A stretch of 64,000 bases of DNA from Mesobacillus maritimus (lineage in GTDB: Bacteria > Bacillota > Bacilli > Bacillales > Cytobacillaceae), in the NCBI RefSeq assembly GCF_023715205.1, contig NZ_JAMBNR010000002.1, positions 124,001-188,000 on the forward strand, read 5' to 3'. The notes under the pieces were generated by a model. That model did not search any database, was not told the DNA's origin, and saw only the letters and a program-made list of their open reading frames with translations. The translations under genes were made by a program, and so were the position numbers. Shown here one piece after another: positions 7,620 to 17,023 of this stretch. Positions within the stretch are counted from its first letter, which is position 1, and each line of letters opens with the position of its first letter.

Positions 7620-10208
7620 TTAAATATTCTCTTGCTTTAAACTTTCGATGATGTTTTCGTTTTTTATTTTTGAGATGGAGTAGAGCATCGCTGAACCAAC
7701 AATTAAGAAAATCACGACAATCACGAACAGGATGCTCATCCATGGTAAGCTAAATCCATAATCAAAGGTGTAGCCAATGGAGCGATGAATCGCGAGCATC
7801 ACCAGGACACTAATTGGCAGTCCATAGGCCAAGGCTTTCACTCCATAAAAAATGCTTTCATAATGAATCATTTTATTAAATCCTTTTGGGGTCATGCCAA
7901 CGGATCGGAGCATCGCAAATTCACGTTTGCGCAGTGAAATGCTTGTTGAAATCGTGTTGAAAATATTGGCGATCGAGATTAGGGAAATCAGCGTGATAAA
8001 CCCATAGGTGAAAACAGACATGAGCATAATCATTTGTCCTTCTTGTTGGCGTTGCTGGAAAACATTGAAGATATGAATGCTCGACTCTTTTTGATCTTCA
8101 ATCGCGGTTTGCGTGGCCATTGGATCTGTACTATTTAAATAGACAAAGGTGGTCAAGGCATCTCGTGAAATCCCTATTTGGTCCAATGTTGCTTCAGGGA
8201 CAATTAAGTTTACGCCTCCTAGCGAAGCAGTCTGGACGCCCATTGGAACTTGGTCAGTCAAGGCACCAATTTGAACACTGCCGACTACTTCCAAGTTCGG
8301 TTGTTCATTCTCCATCTCCCCAGTTACACTAGTCAATATGTCGATTTTATTTCCAACTTCTGTTTCAATTGATTTTGATTCGATAAATTTTCCGGATGCA
8401 TAATCTTGATAAGAAATTTCATCAATGACAATTGCAGTTGGTGTGTCTTTTTGAGTAAAATCATCCACGTCGACACCGATTTGTTCAGCATAAGCTTGAA
8501 AACTCTCTTCATCCATCGCATGCAGACCAACATAATAAGGAAATTTTCCATCTTCAATCGCCATATTGTTTGCTTCGATTTGCGCTTTCAATTGAGCGGG
8601 AACTTGATCCATTTCAATGAGTGTTTCTAATTGTGTTTCCTCAATAATGCTGGAATTGGTGACATGATCGAGCTTGGTATAAATGGCTACCTCTTCGCGA
8701 CTTAATTCGCTGCTGGAAATTTGAATATCAAAGGTAAAATCATTTTGTGACATCTCTAGCGACTTTTTTAGATTGTCGGTAAAATAACTGACCGATAAAA
8801 ACAAGACAATGCTAATCACGAGTGAAAACACGGTGGCCAAGTATCGTTTTTTATTTCGTTTCACGTTTTTTAGGCCAATTTCGGCTTCCATTCCAAAAAC
8901 TTTGCGGACAAATTTGCTCGTTTTCACTGTTTTCCCTGACAATTTAATATCATGTGTTTGGCGAATCGCATCAATCGCGGAAACTTTTGATGCTTTTTGC
9001 GCTGGAATATAGGTGGAAATAAAAATCGTCAAGATGGAGATTCCACAAGCAATCAAAAGAGAAGATGGGGTGACAACCAATTCTAGATTTTCAGAAACTC
9101 CGAGTGCCCCTTGTAGGTATTTATTGATAAACATAAAGGTGATCCCAATCCCTACAAGGCCAGCAAGAATCCCAATCGGGATACTGATCGCGCCAATCAC
9201 CGCGCCTTCAAAAAACACAGAATTTCGTTTTTGTTTTTTCGTCGCACCAACGCTCGAAAGCATTCCTAGATGTCTCGCACGTTCGGATACACTAATCGCA
9301 AAGGCATTATAAATCAAAGCTACGGAACCAATGATAATGACGCCCATGATAATACCAGCTAAAGAAAAGAGAGTCATGCGCAATTGGTCATTTTTCGTAA
9401 CTCCATAATAGCGAAGCAGATCAGAATTATAGTTGATGGTTTCAATTCCGTGGGTATCGGCGAGTTTTTCTGCATGTTCATAGAGGGAACTTTTCACTTT
9501 CGGCAACACGACAAATGCTTCCACGGTGTCATTTTCGCTGATTGTTTTTTCATCCACATAGCCGATCACCGTGTAACCTGGCGACCAAGTTTGTTCCCAG
9601 GTTGGACGTTTAATTTCACCAACAATTGTGACGGTTTTGGTTTCAGTGATTTTTAATTCTTCGTTAATTGTTTCCCCATCGCTAACGAGGGAATTATTTT
9701 GTGTTAACTTCGTTCCGTCCGTTTTATTTAACCGATCCCCAATGTTAACTGTGAGTTGATCGCCGATTTTGTATTTAACTTTCCCATTGCTTTCAATCGC
9801 TTCAGAAATCGCAATCTCATCTTCGCTTTGCGGAAGTCTACCTTCGATTACTTCAATTGGGAAATGCTCCATACCGGTTTTGTTGTAGTTTTTAAAATAT
9901 AAATAGGGTTTATAGTCATTTTCCGATTCTTCTAAATGAGCATAGGCTTCACTAGAAAGAATCAGCTGTTTTGTTTCACTGTCTTGTTCAATCGCTGCGA
10001 CTTGTTCTTTGGTGACGCCTTTATATTGTACATGCCACTCACCATTGGTATTGATGTCCTGACGAATCAATAAGTCTAAAAACGAAACCCCAAGTGTAGA
10101 TACGGCGGTAATCATGGCCACTGAAATGATGACGCCCATGATGGTCACGAGTGAGCGGCGTTTGTTTTCTTTTAAATGCCGGAGGGTGACTTTGTTGATA
10201 ATGTTCAT
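7620..10208 (-). CDS. ABC transporter permease, FtsX/MacB-type, two FtsX domains
   Basis: 862-residue membrane protein. One N-terminal transmembrane segment (about 19-38) and a large extracellular MacB-like domain are followed by a first FtsX block (three helices about 277-400, with SVSERARHLGMLSSVGATKKQ). A further helix lies near 455, then a second extracellular domain and a C-terminal FtsX block (SISLRKREFAMLRSVGMTPKGF, helices about 730-845). The paired 'R..ExxMLRSVGM' coupling motifs are typical of exporters that act mechanically on peptides or envelope components. Its start overlaps the ATPase stop by four bases (ATGA), showing translational coupling. Together with the upstream two-component system it resembles antimicrobial-peptide sensing/detoxification modules, but it is longer than BceB-type permeases, so the substrate is unknown. 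Confidence 0.88.
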   Translation of the reverse strand: MNIINKVTLRHLKENKRRSLVTIMGVIISVAMITAVSTLGVSFLDLLIRQDINTNGEWHVQYKGVTKEQVAAIEQDSETKQLILSSEAYAHLEESENDYKPYLYFKNYNKTGMEHFPIEVIEGRLPQSEDEIAISEAIESNGKVKYKIGDQLTVNIGDRLNKTDGTKLTQNNSLVSDGETINEELKITETKTVTIVGEIKRPTWEQTWSPGYTVIGYVDEKTISENDTVEAFVVLPKVKSSLYEHAEKLADTHGIETINYNSDLLRYYGVTKNDQLRMTLFSLAGIIMGVIIIGSVALIYNAFAISVSERARHLGMLSSVGATKKQKRNSVFFEGAVIGAISIPIGILAGLVGIGITFMFINKYLQGALGVSENLELVVTPSSLLIACGISILTIFISTYIPAQKASKVSAIDAIRQTHDIKLSGKTVKTSKFVRKVFGMEAEIGLKNVKRNKKRYLATVFSLVISIVLFLSVSYFTDNLKKSLEMSQNDFTFDIQISSSELSREEVAIYTKLDHVTNSSIIEETQLETLIEMDQVPAQLKAQIEANNMAIEDGKFPYYVGLHAMDEESFQAYAEQIGVDVDDFTQKDTPTAIVIDEISYQDYASGKFIESKSIETEVGNKIDILTSVTGEMENEQPNLEVVGSVQIGALTDQVPMGVQTASLGGVNLIVPEATLDQIGISRDALTTFVYLNSTDPMATQTAIEDQKESSIHIFNVFQQRQQEGQMIMLMSVFTYGFITLISLISIANIFNTISTSISLRKREFAMLRSVGMTPKGFNKMIHYESIFYGVKALAYGLPISVLVMLAIHRSIGYTFDYGFSLPWMSILFVIVVIFLIVGSAMLYSISKIKNENIIESLKQENI

Positions 10209-10888
10209 GGACGAATCACCTCATCTCTGGCGACTTTACCATCTTCAATGGAAATGACGCGGTCGGCTTGAAGGGCAATGCGTTCATCGTGGGTGATGAC
10301 AATTAGTGTTTGATTGTAAGTTTTATTAAACATTTTTAACAGTTCCATGATTTCTTTGCTGTTTTGACTATCAAGGTTTCCTGTTGGTTCGTCCGCAAGC
10401 ATAATGGCCGGATTGCTGATGAGCGCTCGTCCAATCGAAACACGTTGCTGCTGACCGCCGGAAAGCTGGTTTGGCAAGTGGGCAAGCCGTTTGTTTAATC
10501 CTAAAACGTCGACAACCTTGTTAAACTGGTTCGGATCGACTTTTTGCTCGTCTAATAGCATTGGCAACGTAATGTTTTCTTCGACCGTTAAAATCGGAAT
10601 CAGATTATAAAATTGATAAATTAAGCCAATTTGTCGGCGTCGAAAAATCGCAAGTTGTGTTTCATTCAAGTCATAAATATCGGTTTGATCAATGAGTACT
10701 TTTCCGCTCGTTGGCCGATCAACGCCACCAAGTAAATGGAGGAGTGTCGACTTCCCTGAACCAGACGGCCCGATGATGCAAACAAAATCGCCTTTTTTAA
10801 CCGAGAATGAAACATCATCTAACGCTTTAACCGCCGTTTCGCCCTTGCCATATACCTTTGATAGGTTTTTAACTTCTAATATATTCAT
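10205..10888 (-). CDS. ABC transporter ATP-binding protein (MacB/LolD-like)
   Basis: 227-residue ATPase. Walker A GPSGSGKST at 40-48, Q-loop Gln92, signature LSGGQ at 142-146, Walker B IMLADEP ending at Asp166-Glu167, and switch His200 (VITHDE). The size and the QQQRVSIGRAL stretch fit the MacB/LolD/BceA class that energises FtsX-type permeases. The stop overlaps the permease start by four bases. AGGAGG-like GGAGG precedes the ATG at 10888. Its promoter region contains three response-regulator-like direct repeats, so the two-component system encoded just upstream probably controls this operon. Confidence 0.95.
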   Translation of the reverse strand: MNILEVKNLSKVYGKGETAVKALDDVSFSVKKGDFVCIIGPSGSGKSTLLHLLGGVDRPTSGKVLIDQTDIYDLNETQLAIFRRRQIGLIYQFYNLIPILTVEENITLPMLLDEQKVDPNQFNKVVDVLGLNKRLAHLPNQLSGGQQQRVSIGRALISNPAIMLADEPTGNLDSQNSKEIMELLKMFNKTYNQTLIVITHDERIALQADRVISIEDGKVARDEVIRP

Positions 10889-10936
10889 AAGAAAACCTCC
10901 GTCATTTGTTTGTCTTGAGGTCAGTATATCGGGCTA

Positions 10937-10965
10937 GTATGACTATAAAGTGACTCTTAAGTGAC
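10937..10965 (-). promoter_or_regulatory. candidate response-regulator operator: three direct repeats with 11-bp period
   Basis: Read on the minus strand: GTCACTT-N4-GTCACTT-N4-GTCATAC. Three 7-bp half-sites are spaced exactly 11 bp apart, the spacing used by tandem OmpR/PhoB-type dimers. A possible -10 TATACT lies at 10923-10928, placing the repeats over the -35 region as for an activated promoter. The neighbouring OmpR-family regulator is the obvious candidate binder; this is inference. Confidence 0.6.
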
Positions 10966-10979
10966 AATTTATTCACTTT

Positions 10980-11021
10980 GGGACGGAGGGATGGGACGGA
11001 GGGACAGGCACCTTGTCCCGC
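10980..11021. repeat. GGGACA/TGTCCC dispersed element
   Basis: GGGACGGAGGGA twice, then GGGACAGGCACCTTGTCCCGC. It abuts the histidine kinase stop codon. It is one copy of the commonest intergenic repeat in the window. Confidence 0.75.
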
Positions 11022-12032
11022 TCAGATTACTTGTTTGTAAAATTTTATATGGAATTTTGTGCCAATACCTGGTTGACTTTGGACTTCAATATCGCCTTTT
11101 TGACTGGTGATGATGCTGTGCGCCATTGCGAGTCCGATTCCGACACTGTCATCACTCGCGTTTTTCCCTTTATAAAACCGTTTGAAAATGTAAGGGAGGT
11201 CTTCCTTCGAGATTCCTTTCCCGCTGTCAGCAATCGTGATTTCGGTGAAGAGAGCATTCTCTGAAAAATGAATGGAAATTTCGCCTTCTTCAGCTGTGTG
11301 TTCAACACAGTTTTTAATGATATTGATGAGCGCTTCGGTGGTCCAGTTGTAGTCACCGAAGAACGTAGCTTTGTCATCGCCTTGGATGTTTAAGCTTTGC
11401 ATTTTTATGTCCATTGGAACCAAAAGCGGTTCGACTGCATTTTGAACAAGCTCACGCACCATAACTTTTTCTTTTTTAAACATAATCGTACCGGCATCGA
11501 TTTTTGAAAGTTTTAATAAAGAAGAAACGAGCCATTCCATGCGTTCAAGTTGGACTTGAAGGTTCCGAGTGAACTCGGATCGTTTTTGATCATCCAAGTT
11601 TTTATCACGCAACAAATCCGCCATCACCATCATCGAAGTGAGGGGCGTTTTTAGTTGGTGCGAAATGTCGGAAATCGCATTGGTAAGTTTTGCTTTGTCC
11701 TCTTGTAACAGTGTTCCTTGCTCAGAAAGCATTTTTGTCACTTTGTAGATTTGACTTTTTAAAATGCTTAGCTCGCCTTCATAATTATCACGAACGTCCA
11801 ACTGGAAATCGCCACTGCTTATTTTCTGCAAATAGCCTGATAGTTTTTCAATTTCACGGTAGCGCCATTGAGTAAAAATTAGCGTGCAGCTGATGAGGAG
11901 GATTGCGACTCCGAGCATAATCCAAGCTGCAAGTATGGAAATGAAAAACGTCATAGAAAAGCCGATGATACTGACGAGGAAAAGAATTGTCAGGAAGATT
12001 TGAACTTCTCGATTGCGAAGCAACTCACTCAC
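11022..12032 (-). CDS. sensor histidine kinase, two-TM intramembrane type
   Basis: 336 residues. Two transmembrane helices (about 11-30 and 33-53) are separated by almost no loop, then a HAMP-like linker, and HisKA with His125 in ISHQLKTPLT. HATPase follows: N-box NIIKNCVEHT, G1 DSGKGI, F-box YIFKRFYKG, G2 GIGLAM. The lack of an extracellular sensor domain is typical of kinases that read envelope stress or an ABC transporter partner. Its start is a GTG that overlaps the response-regulator stop by eight bases; an in-frame TTG at 12023 is an alternative start. It probably phosphorylates the adjacent OmpR-type regulator. Confidence 0.93.
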   Translation of the reverse strand: MSELLRNREVQIFLTILFLVSIIGFSMTFFISILAAWIMLGVAILLISCTLIFTQWRYREIEKLSGYLQKISSGDFQLDVRDNYEGELSILKSQIYKVTKMLSEQGTLLQEDKAKLTNAISDISHQLKTPLTSMMVMADLLRDKNLDDQKRSEFTRNLQVQLERMEWLVSSLLKLSKIDAGTIMFKKEKVMVRELVQNAVEPLLVPMDIKMQSLNIQGDDKATFFGDYNWTTEALINIIKNCVEHTAEEGEISIHFSENALFTEITIADSGKGISKEDLPYIFKRFYKGKNASDDSVGIGLAMAHSIITSQKGDIEVQSQPGIGTKFHIKFYKQVI

Positions 12033-12708
12033 CGACCTTATAGCCCATGCCTCGGACTGTCTTGATCAAGGTAGGGTTTTGCGGATCGTCTTCCAGCTTT
12101 TCACGCAATCTTTTAATATATACCGTCAAGGTGTTATCATTGACGAAATCACCGGCAACATCCCATATACGATCAAGCAGCTGTGCCCTGGTGAGAACTT
12201 GTCCAATGTGATTGGCAAAAATCAAGAAAAGTCGATACTCTAAAGCTGTCAACAAGATTTCATTGCTTTGTTTATATACTTTTCCTTCTAAGGTGTTGAT
12301 TTGAATGCTGTCGATTTCAATCGTGTTTTTCGGTTGTGTATGACGATTGTAGCGCCGGTAAACGGTTTTAATTCTTGAGACTAGTTCACGAATCCGAAAT
12401 GGTTTAGTGATATAATCATCCGCCCCCATATCAAGCCCCATGACGACATTCACTTCATCATCATAAGCGGTTAAAAAGATCACCGGGATATCTTGCTTTT
12501 TTTTCACGAGCTCACATAAGTCGTAACCGCTGCCGTCAGGAAGGTTCAGGTCAAAGAGACATAAATCGATATCTTGGATTTTATTATGTATGACCTCTTG
12601 GGCGGAAGCGGCATTATGACAAACCAGTGTTTCATACTCTTCTTGTTTCAAGGAATACTCCAATCCTGAAGCAATGGTTCGATCATCCTCGACCAATAAA
12701 ATTTTCAT
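12025..12708 (-). CDS. two-component response regulator, OmpR family
   Basis: 227 residues from the ATG at 12708, chosen because AGGGTGA lies five bases upstream; an ATG seven codons earlier has no such site. Receiver domain: acidic pair EDD at 7-9, phospho-acceptor Asp53 (CLFDLNLPDG), Thr80 (VIFLTAYDD), Lys102 (ITKPF). C-terminal winged helix of the OmpR/PhoB type with the LTALEYRLF and VRGMGYKVGE motifs. It is the first gene of a four-gene cluster RR-HK-ATPase-permease and likely activates the transporter promoter at 10937-10965. Confidence 0.95.
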   Translation of the reverse strand: MKILLVEDDRTIASGLEYSLKQEEYETLVCHNAASAQEVIHNKIQDIDLCLFDLNLPDGSGYDLCELVKKKQDIPVIFLTAYDDEVNVVMGLDMGADDYITKPFRIRELVSRIKTVYRRYNRHTQPKNTIEIDSIQINTLEGKVYKQSNEILLTALEYRLFLIFANHIGQVLTRAQLLDRIWDVAGDFVNDNTLTVYIKRLREKLEDDPQNPTLIKTVRGMGYKVGE

Positions 12709-12729
12709 AGTGTTCACCCTAACAATCAT

Positions 12730-13060
12730 TATTATCTTTTTATCTTATGGGAAGAGGGCATTATCGTCAAAGTATTGTGGGGGAATATGGGGGAAGATTG
12801 AAGCTACCTGATCATACTTGAAAAGATAGGTTTCGGTAGAAGTGAGTCGGAGTGGTCTTAGTTGGAAGGGGATCTAGGACAGAATTAGTTGAAACAAACT
12901 TGGTGTTGTCTTTGAACTGGGTTTGTAAGACAGAAACTGTTGTGAAGGACGAGAATGTGTCTAAGAAACATGGTTTGAAAGAGTTTCGATGTTAAACATA
13001 ACTCCGATAAACTCCATATTGAAAAAATCGAGTAAACCACCATTGTGAACGGTAAGATGG
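12730..13060. other. intergenic region between divergent regulators
   Basis: No coding frame or stable hairpin stands out. It must hold the promoters of the leftward response regulator and the rightward AraC-type gene, but I could not assign -35/-10 boxes with confidence. Confidence 0.4.
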
Positions 13061-13081
13061 TTTTGTAAAGGAGGGAAATGA

Positions 13082-13954
13082 ATGTTACAGCAATTCAATC
13101 AACTTATGGACTATATTGATGAGCATTTAACAGAAGAAATCTCTGGAGAGGATATCTCAAAAATTGTCGGTCTCAGTGATTATCATTTTAAACGAATGTT
13201 TTCGTATATGGCTGGGATGTCTTTGAATGAGTATATCAAAAATAGGAGATTATCTGTTGCGAATGTGGAATTAATAAACGGCGCAAAAGTGACGGATGTT
13301 GCTTTTAAATATGGCTATCAATCGATAGAAGGGTTTTCACGAGCTTTTCGTGATTGGAGTGGTTTTTTACCTTCAGCAGTAGCGAAAAACAAAATCCAAA
13401 AATCATTTCCCAAATTTATCTTTTATATCGATATCAGGGGAGGAACATCAATGGAATTCAAGATCGAGAAAAAAGCGAAGTTTCATATCGTCGGGGTATC
13501 AAAACGAGTACCGATTCAGTTTGAAGGGGAAAATCAGGAGATCATTGAACTCGCTCAGAGTATTACCGAGCAGCAAAGAAAAGAAATGCATCAGTTAGCT
13601 GATTTATATCCACAACAAGTTTTGAATGTTTCGTATGACTTTGATGATGGTTTCTTAGAAGAAAAAGGCTCTTTAACTCATATGCTTGGTTTTGCGACGA
13701 CAAAGGAAAATCCATTCCAAGATTTAGAGCAAATTACGATTGAAGAAAGTCTTTGGGCGATTTTTCCAAATCGAGGACCATTTCCTGCTACGCTGCAAGA
13801 AACACACGCTAAAATTTATTCCGAATGGTTGCCATCATCCGATTATGAGGTCGTCGATTTACCTAGTATTTCTTTTACAAAGCACAGTGATCCATCGGAC
13901 AATGTTTATAGTGAGATTTGGATGCCGGTAAAAAAAAGTAAACGAAGAAGGTAA
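13082..13954 (+). CDS. AraC-family regulator with GyrI-like effector-binding domain
   Basis: 290 residues with AAAGGAGGG seven bases before the ATG. Residues about 8-105 form an AraC DNA-binding domain with two helix-turn-helix units (EDISKIVGLSDYHFKRMF and VTDVAFKYGYQSIEGFSRAF). Residues about 122-285 form an AraC_E_bind/GyrI-like small-molecule pocket (EKKAKFHIVGVSKRV ... EVVDLPSISF, EIWMPVKK end). Regulators of this layout sense amphipathic drugs or metabolites and switch efflux or detoxification genes. No obvious target sits directly next to it. Basic tail KKSKRRR. Confidence 0.92.
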   Translation: MLQQFNQLMDYIDEHLTEEISGEDISKIVGLSDYHFKRMFSYMAGMSLNEYIKNRRLSVANVELINGAKVTDVAFKYGYQSIEGFSRAFRDWSGFLPSAVAKNKIQKSFPKFIFYIDIRGGTSMEFKIEKKAKFHIVGVSKRVPIQFEGENQEIIELAQSITEQQRKEMHQLADLYPQQVLNVSYDFDDGFLEEKGSLTHMLGFATTKENPFQDLEQITIEESLWAIFPNRGPFPATLQETHAKIYSEWLPSSDYEVVDLPSISFTKHSDPSDNVYSEIWMPVKKSKRRR

Positions 13955-13969
13955 ACAACCACACACCAT

Positions 13970-14004
13970 AAAAAGGAACTTCCTATATCCTGGGAGTTCC
14001 TTTT
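13970..14004. terminator. bidirectional terminator between convergent genes
   Basis: AAAAGGAACT (13971-13980) pairs with AGTTCCTTTT (13995-14004) between the AraC-type gene and the leftward hydrolase. Confidence 0.85.
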
Positions 14005-14016
14005 CTAGTTTTATAG

Positions 14017-14886
14017 TCAGTAATGTTCTTTTAAAAACTTAGTAATATCCTGATGGATTTTTAGCAAATACTCTTCAGATGGGAAATGGCACATATCATA
14101 GCTTTTATACTCAATTAAATTTGAGAAAATTTCTCTAGCAGCTTCCTTTACTCTATTATCTGGAAAAAAGAGATCTTTTTTACCGGCTATGACCATAGTA
14201 GGTGCGTGATAGTGAGCTAACTCTTCTTTCGTTGTTAATTTGGGCATGTCTTGTTCCAATTTTACATATTTAAAAACGTCGCCAATAATGGTTTTATCTC
14301 TTTCTTTCATACCAGAATCGGCCATATGATTGGCGATTTTATCAAGATAGGTTGGGGAGGAGGTTCCATGAAACAACACTAAAGGTAGGAGGATGTCTTG
14401 TATCATTTTAAGCTTTGAACCTAGTTTAATCCCTGCGGGTGCTACCAATGCTGCACAGGCAATTTTATCGGGCAGATAAGTGGCTAATCGTAAAATAATT
14501 CCGGCACCGTAAGATGGACCGACGAATGCACAACGATTTATTTGAAAAGTATCCATCAGTTCCTTGATCCAGTAGGCAAAACTACCGTCTTTTGCTGAAA
14601 TTCGGTTTTCGTCGCTATATCCTGGATGACCAATGGTGTCTGGTGCGTAAACTCTGTATTCTTTTACGAGTGGTAAAAACCATGAAAAGGTCATTGGATT
14701 GATGCAATTTCCACCTTGAAAGAGAAAAACTGGTTTCCCGTCTGGTGGGCCTGCTATAAGAAGATGGGTTTTCCCATAACTTGTATCAACGTAAGTCCTC
14801 TCGACTTCAAAATCAAAACTTTCTATGTACTCTTCATAATGTTGTGCAATGACCTTTTTCCCATCCCTTTTATATATCGATTTCAT
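14017..14886 (-). CDS. alpha/beta hydrolase
   Basis: 289 residues from the ATG at 14886. AAGGAGG abuts an ATG four codons earlier (14898) with no spacing, so the second ATG is more credible. Alpha/beta-hydrolase fold: oxyanion strand VFLFQGGN, nucleophile elbow FVGPSYGAG (Ser125 from this start), acid Asp in VIAGKKDLFFPDN, and His in YDMCHFPSEEY. Substrate unknown; the closest families are Bacillus carboxylesterase-like hydrolases. It is divergent from the quinone oxidoreductase gene, with a shared 140-bp promoter region. Confidence 0.88.
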   Translation of the reverse strand: MKSIYKRDGKKVIAQHYEEYIESFDFEVERTYVDTSYGKTHLLIAGPPDGKPVFLFQGGNCINPMTFSWFLPLVKEYRVYAPDTIGHPGYSDENRISAKDGSFAYWIKELMDTFQINRCAFVGPSYGAGIILRLATYLPDKIACAALVAPAGIKLGSKLKMIQDILLPLVLFHGTSSPTYLDKIANHMADSGMKERDKTIIGDVFKYVKLEQDMPKLTTKEELAHYHAPTMVIAGKKDLFFPDNRVKEAAREIFSNLIEYKSYDMCHFPSEEYLLKIHQDITKFLKEHY

Positions 14887-14923
14887 CCTCAGAGACATCC
14901 TCCTTAGATAAACGCCAACGTCC

Positions 14924-14946
14924 GAATATCCTATCCTTATATATTC
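14924..14946. promoter_or_regulatory. dyad GAATAT-N11-ATATTC between divergent genes
   Basis: Six-base inverted arms separated by 11 bases, midway between the hydrolase and the quinone oxidoreductase. It could be an operator for either gene. The AT-rich arms could also occur by chance. Confidence 0.3.
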
Positions 14947-15027
14947 TGATATTTTAAAAAATAATACAATGGTTATGGTATTCTTTTAATAGAATCGTAG
15001 TTCATTGAAAACGGAGGGGATCAAGAA

Positions 15028-15993
15028 TTGAAGGCTGTCATTCAACATGAATTTGGCGATGCTAGTGTACTTTCTTATACAGAAGTTGATACACCCGCGA
15101 TTGGTGAGAATGAGGTTCTCATTAAAGCTGCTTATACGAGTGTGAACTATGCTGATATTAAAAAACGGGTCGGCAATAAAGGGAAAGGAAAATTTCCTTT
15201 GATGCTTGGGCTGGATGTTGCGGGGGTTGTTGAAAAAGTCAGACCAGATTCCACCTTTTCAGTCGGCGACCGAGTGATTGCTTTTCCTAAAAGTGGTTCT
15301 TATGCCGAATATGTTGTTGCAAAGGAATCATTAGTTTTTAAAATTCCAGAGCAGTTACATTTCGAGCAGGCGGCAGCAATGCCAACGGTTTCAATTTTAT
15401 CCTATATTCTCCTCCACGAAATCGGCCAAGTGAAACAAACTGACACCATCGTTGTTCATAGTGCAGGTGGTGGAGTTGGTTCGATGTTGATTCAATTGGC
15501 CAAATTAGCAGGAGTCGATAAAATTATCGGCACAGTTGGAAGTTTGGATAAAGCATCCTATGTCAAACAGTTAGGTGCTGATGTGGTATGTACGTATGAA
15601 AATTTCGCAGAAGAAGTTTTAAAAGAAACCAACGGTGCAGGGGCTAATGTGATTTTCGATAGTGTTGCGGGTGAAGTGACCGATAGGAGTCTAGACTGCT
15701 TAGCTTTTTATGGGACACTTGTTCAATTTGGAAACAGTAGCGGGAAAGTTGGTCATATAAAAACAAGTGATGTACATAGTAGTTGTCGAAACATAAAAGG
15801 TTTTAGTTTAGGAACCACGAGAGAACGAGACCCAGAAAGATTGAAGCCGGTTGCCGATAAGGTAATCGAACTGTTTGCATCGAACAAAGTCTCGCTTCCG
15901 ATTGCTAAAGTGTTTCCTTTGAAGGATGCTGCACAGGCTCATCGGTTAATACAAAGCAGGAAGTATCAAGGGAAAGTGCTGTTGAAAATGTAA
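15028..15993 (+). CDS. zinc-independent quinone oxidoreductase (MDR family)
   Basis: 321 residues. TTG start at 15028 with GGAGGGGA upstream. GroES-like N-terminal domain (GLDVAGVVEKV, VGDRVIAFP), then a Rossmann domain with HSAGGGVGSMLIQLAKLAG for NADPH. It lacks the structural-zinc Cys cluster of alcohol dehydrogenases, so zeta-crystallin-like quinone or enone reduction is likely. C-terminal motif PLKDAAQAHRLIQSRKYQGKV is typical. Monocistronic, and divergent from the hydrolase gene. Confidence 0.92.
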   Translation: MKAVIQHEFGDASVLSYTEVDTPAIGENEVLIKAAYTSVNYADIKKRVGNKGKGKFPLMLGLDVAGVVEKVRPDSTFSVGDRVIAFPKSGSYAEYVVAKESLVFKIPEQLHFEQAAAMPTVSILSYILLHEIGQVKQTDTIVVHSAGGGVGSMLIQLAKLAGVDKIIGTVGSLDKASYVKQLGADVVCTYENFAEEVLKETNGAGANVIFDSVAGEVTDRSLDCLAFYGTLVQFGNSSGKVGHIKTSDVHSSCRNIKGFSLGTTRERDPERLKPVADKVIELFASNKVSLPIAKVFPLKDAAQAHRLIQSRKYQGKVLLKM

Positions 15994-16072
15994 ACAAGGA
16001 AGCTAGGAATCTAGTTGAAGAATTGGCTGTTAATCACTAATCTATAAGTTTTAAGGTTGAAATTATTGTAAA

Positions 16073-16114
16073 CAGACCAGGTCGGATAGGCCGATAGATT
16101 TGGTCTCTTTCTTT
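16073..16114 (+). terminator. terminator of the quinone oxidoreductase gene
   Basis: AGACCA (16074-16079) pairs with TGGTCT (16101-16106) and encloses a CGG/CCG inner stem. A T-rich stretch follows. Confidence 0.6.
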
Positions 16115-16171
16115 GCTAAACGATGGGAGTTTGCTGTAAAAGAACCATGATTTGAGGGGGTGATTTTTATC

Positions 16172-16966
16172 ATGACAGGTTATGGGGATGAGTTGTTCAA
16201 GGGGACAGCTTGGTATTATTCACGTTATCGACCTTTATATCCGGCTTCTTTAATTCGCTTCTTAGTCGAGCGGTTTTCGCTGGATGGGAAAGGTCACATG
16301 CTTGATTTAGGGTGTGGGACTGGACAATTGGCGTTGAGGTTTGCTGATTGGTTTGAAGGGATTGTTGGGGTTGATCCAGAAATTGAAATGATAGAAGAAG
16401 CCATGCGTCTTGGGAAGGAATATCGAGTGGGGAACCTGAAATGGTTTCCTGGTGATCTTGATACTTATAAGAAAACGATGGATCTAGACTATAGATTGGT
16501 CACAATTGCAAAGGCCTTTCACTGGATGAATCGCGAGCAGGTTCTTGATACTTTGTATGAAATGGTGTCATCTGGCGGTGGTGTGGCGATCGTTGATGAT
16601 TATTCTCCACATAAAAAAATTTTACCTTGGCAACAGAAAGTGAACGAGCTTGTTAAGCAATGGTATGGATTGGAAAGAAGAGCAGGAAAGACAACCTATT
16701 CAGAGCCAGCACTTCCTTATCAAGACATCATCACCGCTTCAAAATTTGAATTGGAAATCCATGAACTCCCTCCGTATGAACATGTATGGACCGTGGACTC
16801 CATTATTGGCAATCTTTATTCAACTTCGTATGCTGCGAAACGATTTTTAGGGGGAAAAGCTCCTTTATTTGAAAAACAGTTAAAAGAAGAATTATTAAAA
16901 ATCGATGATTCTGGTGTTTTCAAGGAACAAATCACGATTTCAATTAAACTGGCAATAAAAAATTGA
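16172..16966 (+). CDS. class I SAM-dependent methyltransferase
   Basis: 264 residues from ATG 16172, with GAGGGGGTGA eight bases upstream; the in-frame GTG at 16160 is part of that site. SAM-binding motif I MLDLGCGTGQLAL, acidic motif II (GVDPEIEMIEEA) and post-motif KAFHWMNREQVL. The last resembles the 'AxHWF' signature of trans-aconitate/UbiE-like methyltransferases. Acceptor unknown. No operon partner. Confidence 0.9.
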   Translation: MTGYGDELFKGTAWYYSRYRPLYPASLIRFLVERFSLDGKGHMLDLGCGTGQLALRFADWFEGIVGVDPEIEMIEEAMRLGKEYRVGNLKWFPGDLDTYKKTMDLDYRLVTIAKAFHWMNREQVLDTLYEMVSSGGGVAIVDDYSPHKKILPWQQKVNELVKQWYGLERRAGKTTYSEPALPYQDIITASKFELEIHELPPYEHVWTVDSIIGNLYSTSYAAKRFLGGKAPLFEKQLKEELLKIDDSGVFKEQITISIKLAIKN

Positions 16967-17023
16967 ACGGTTAGTAGAGTAAGTAATTGGCGAAGGTGGT
17001 CGAATTTTACAGGGAGGATTGCG

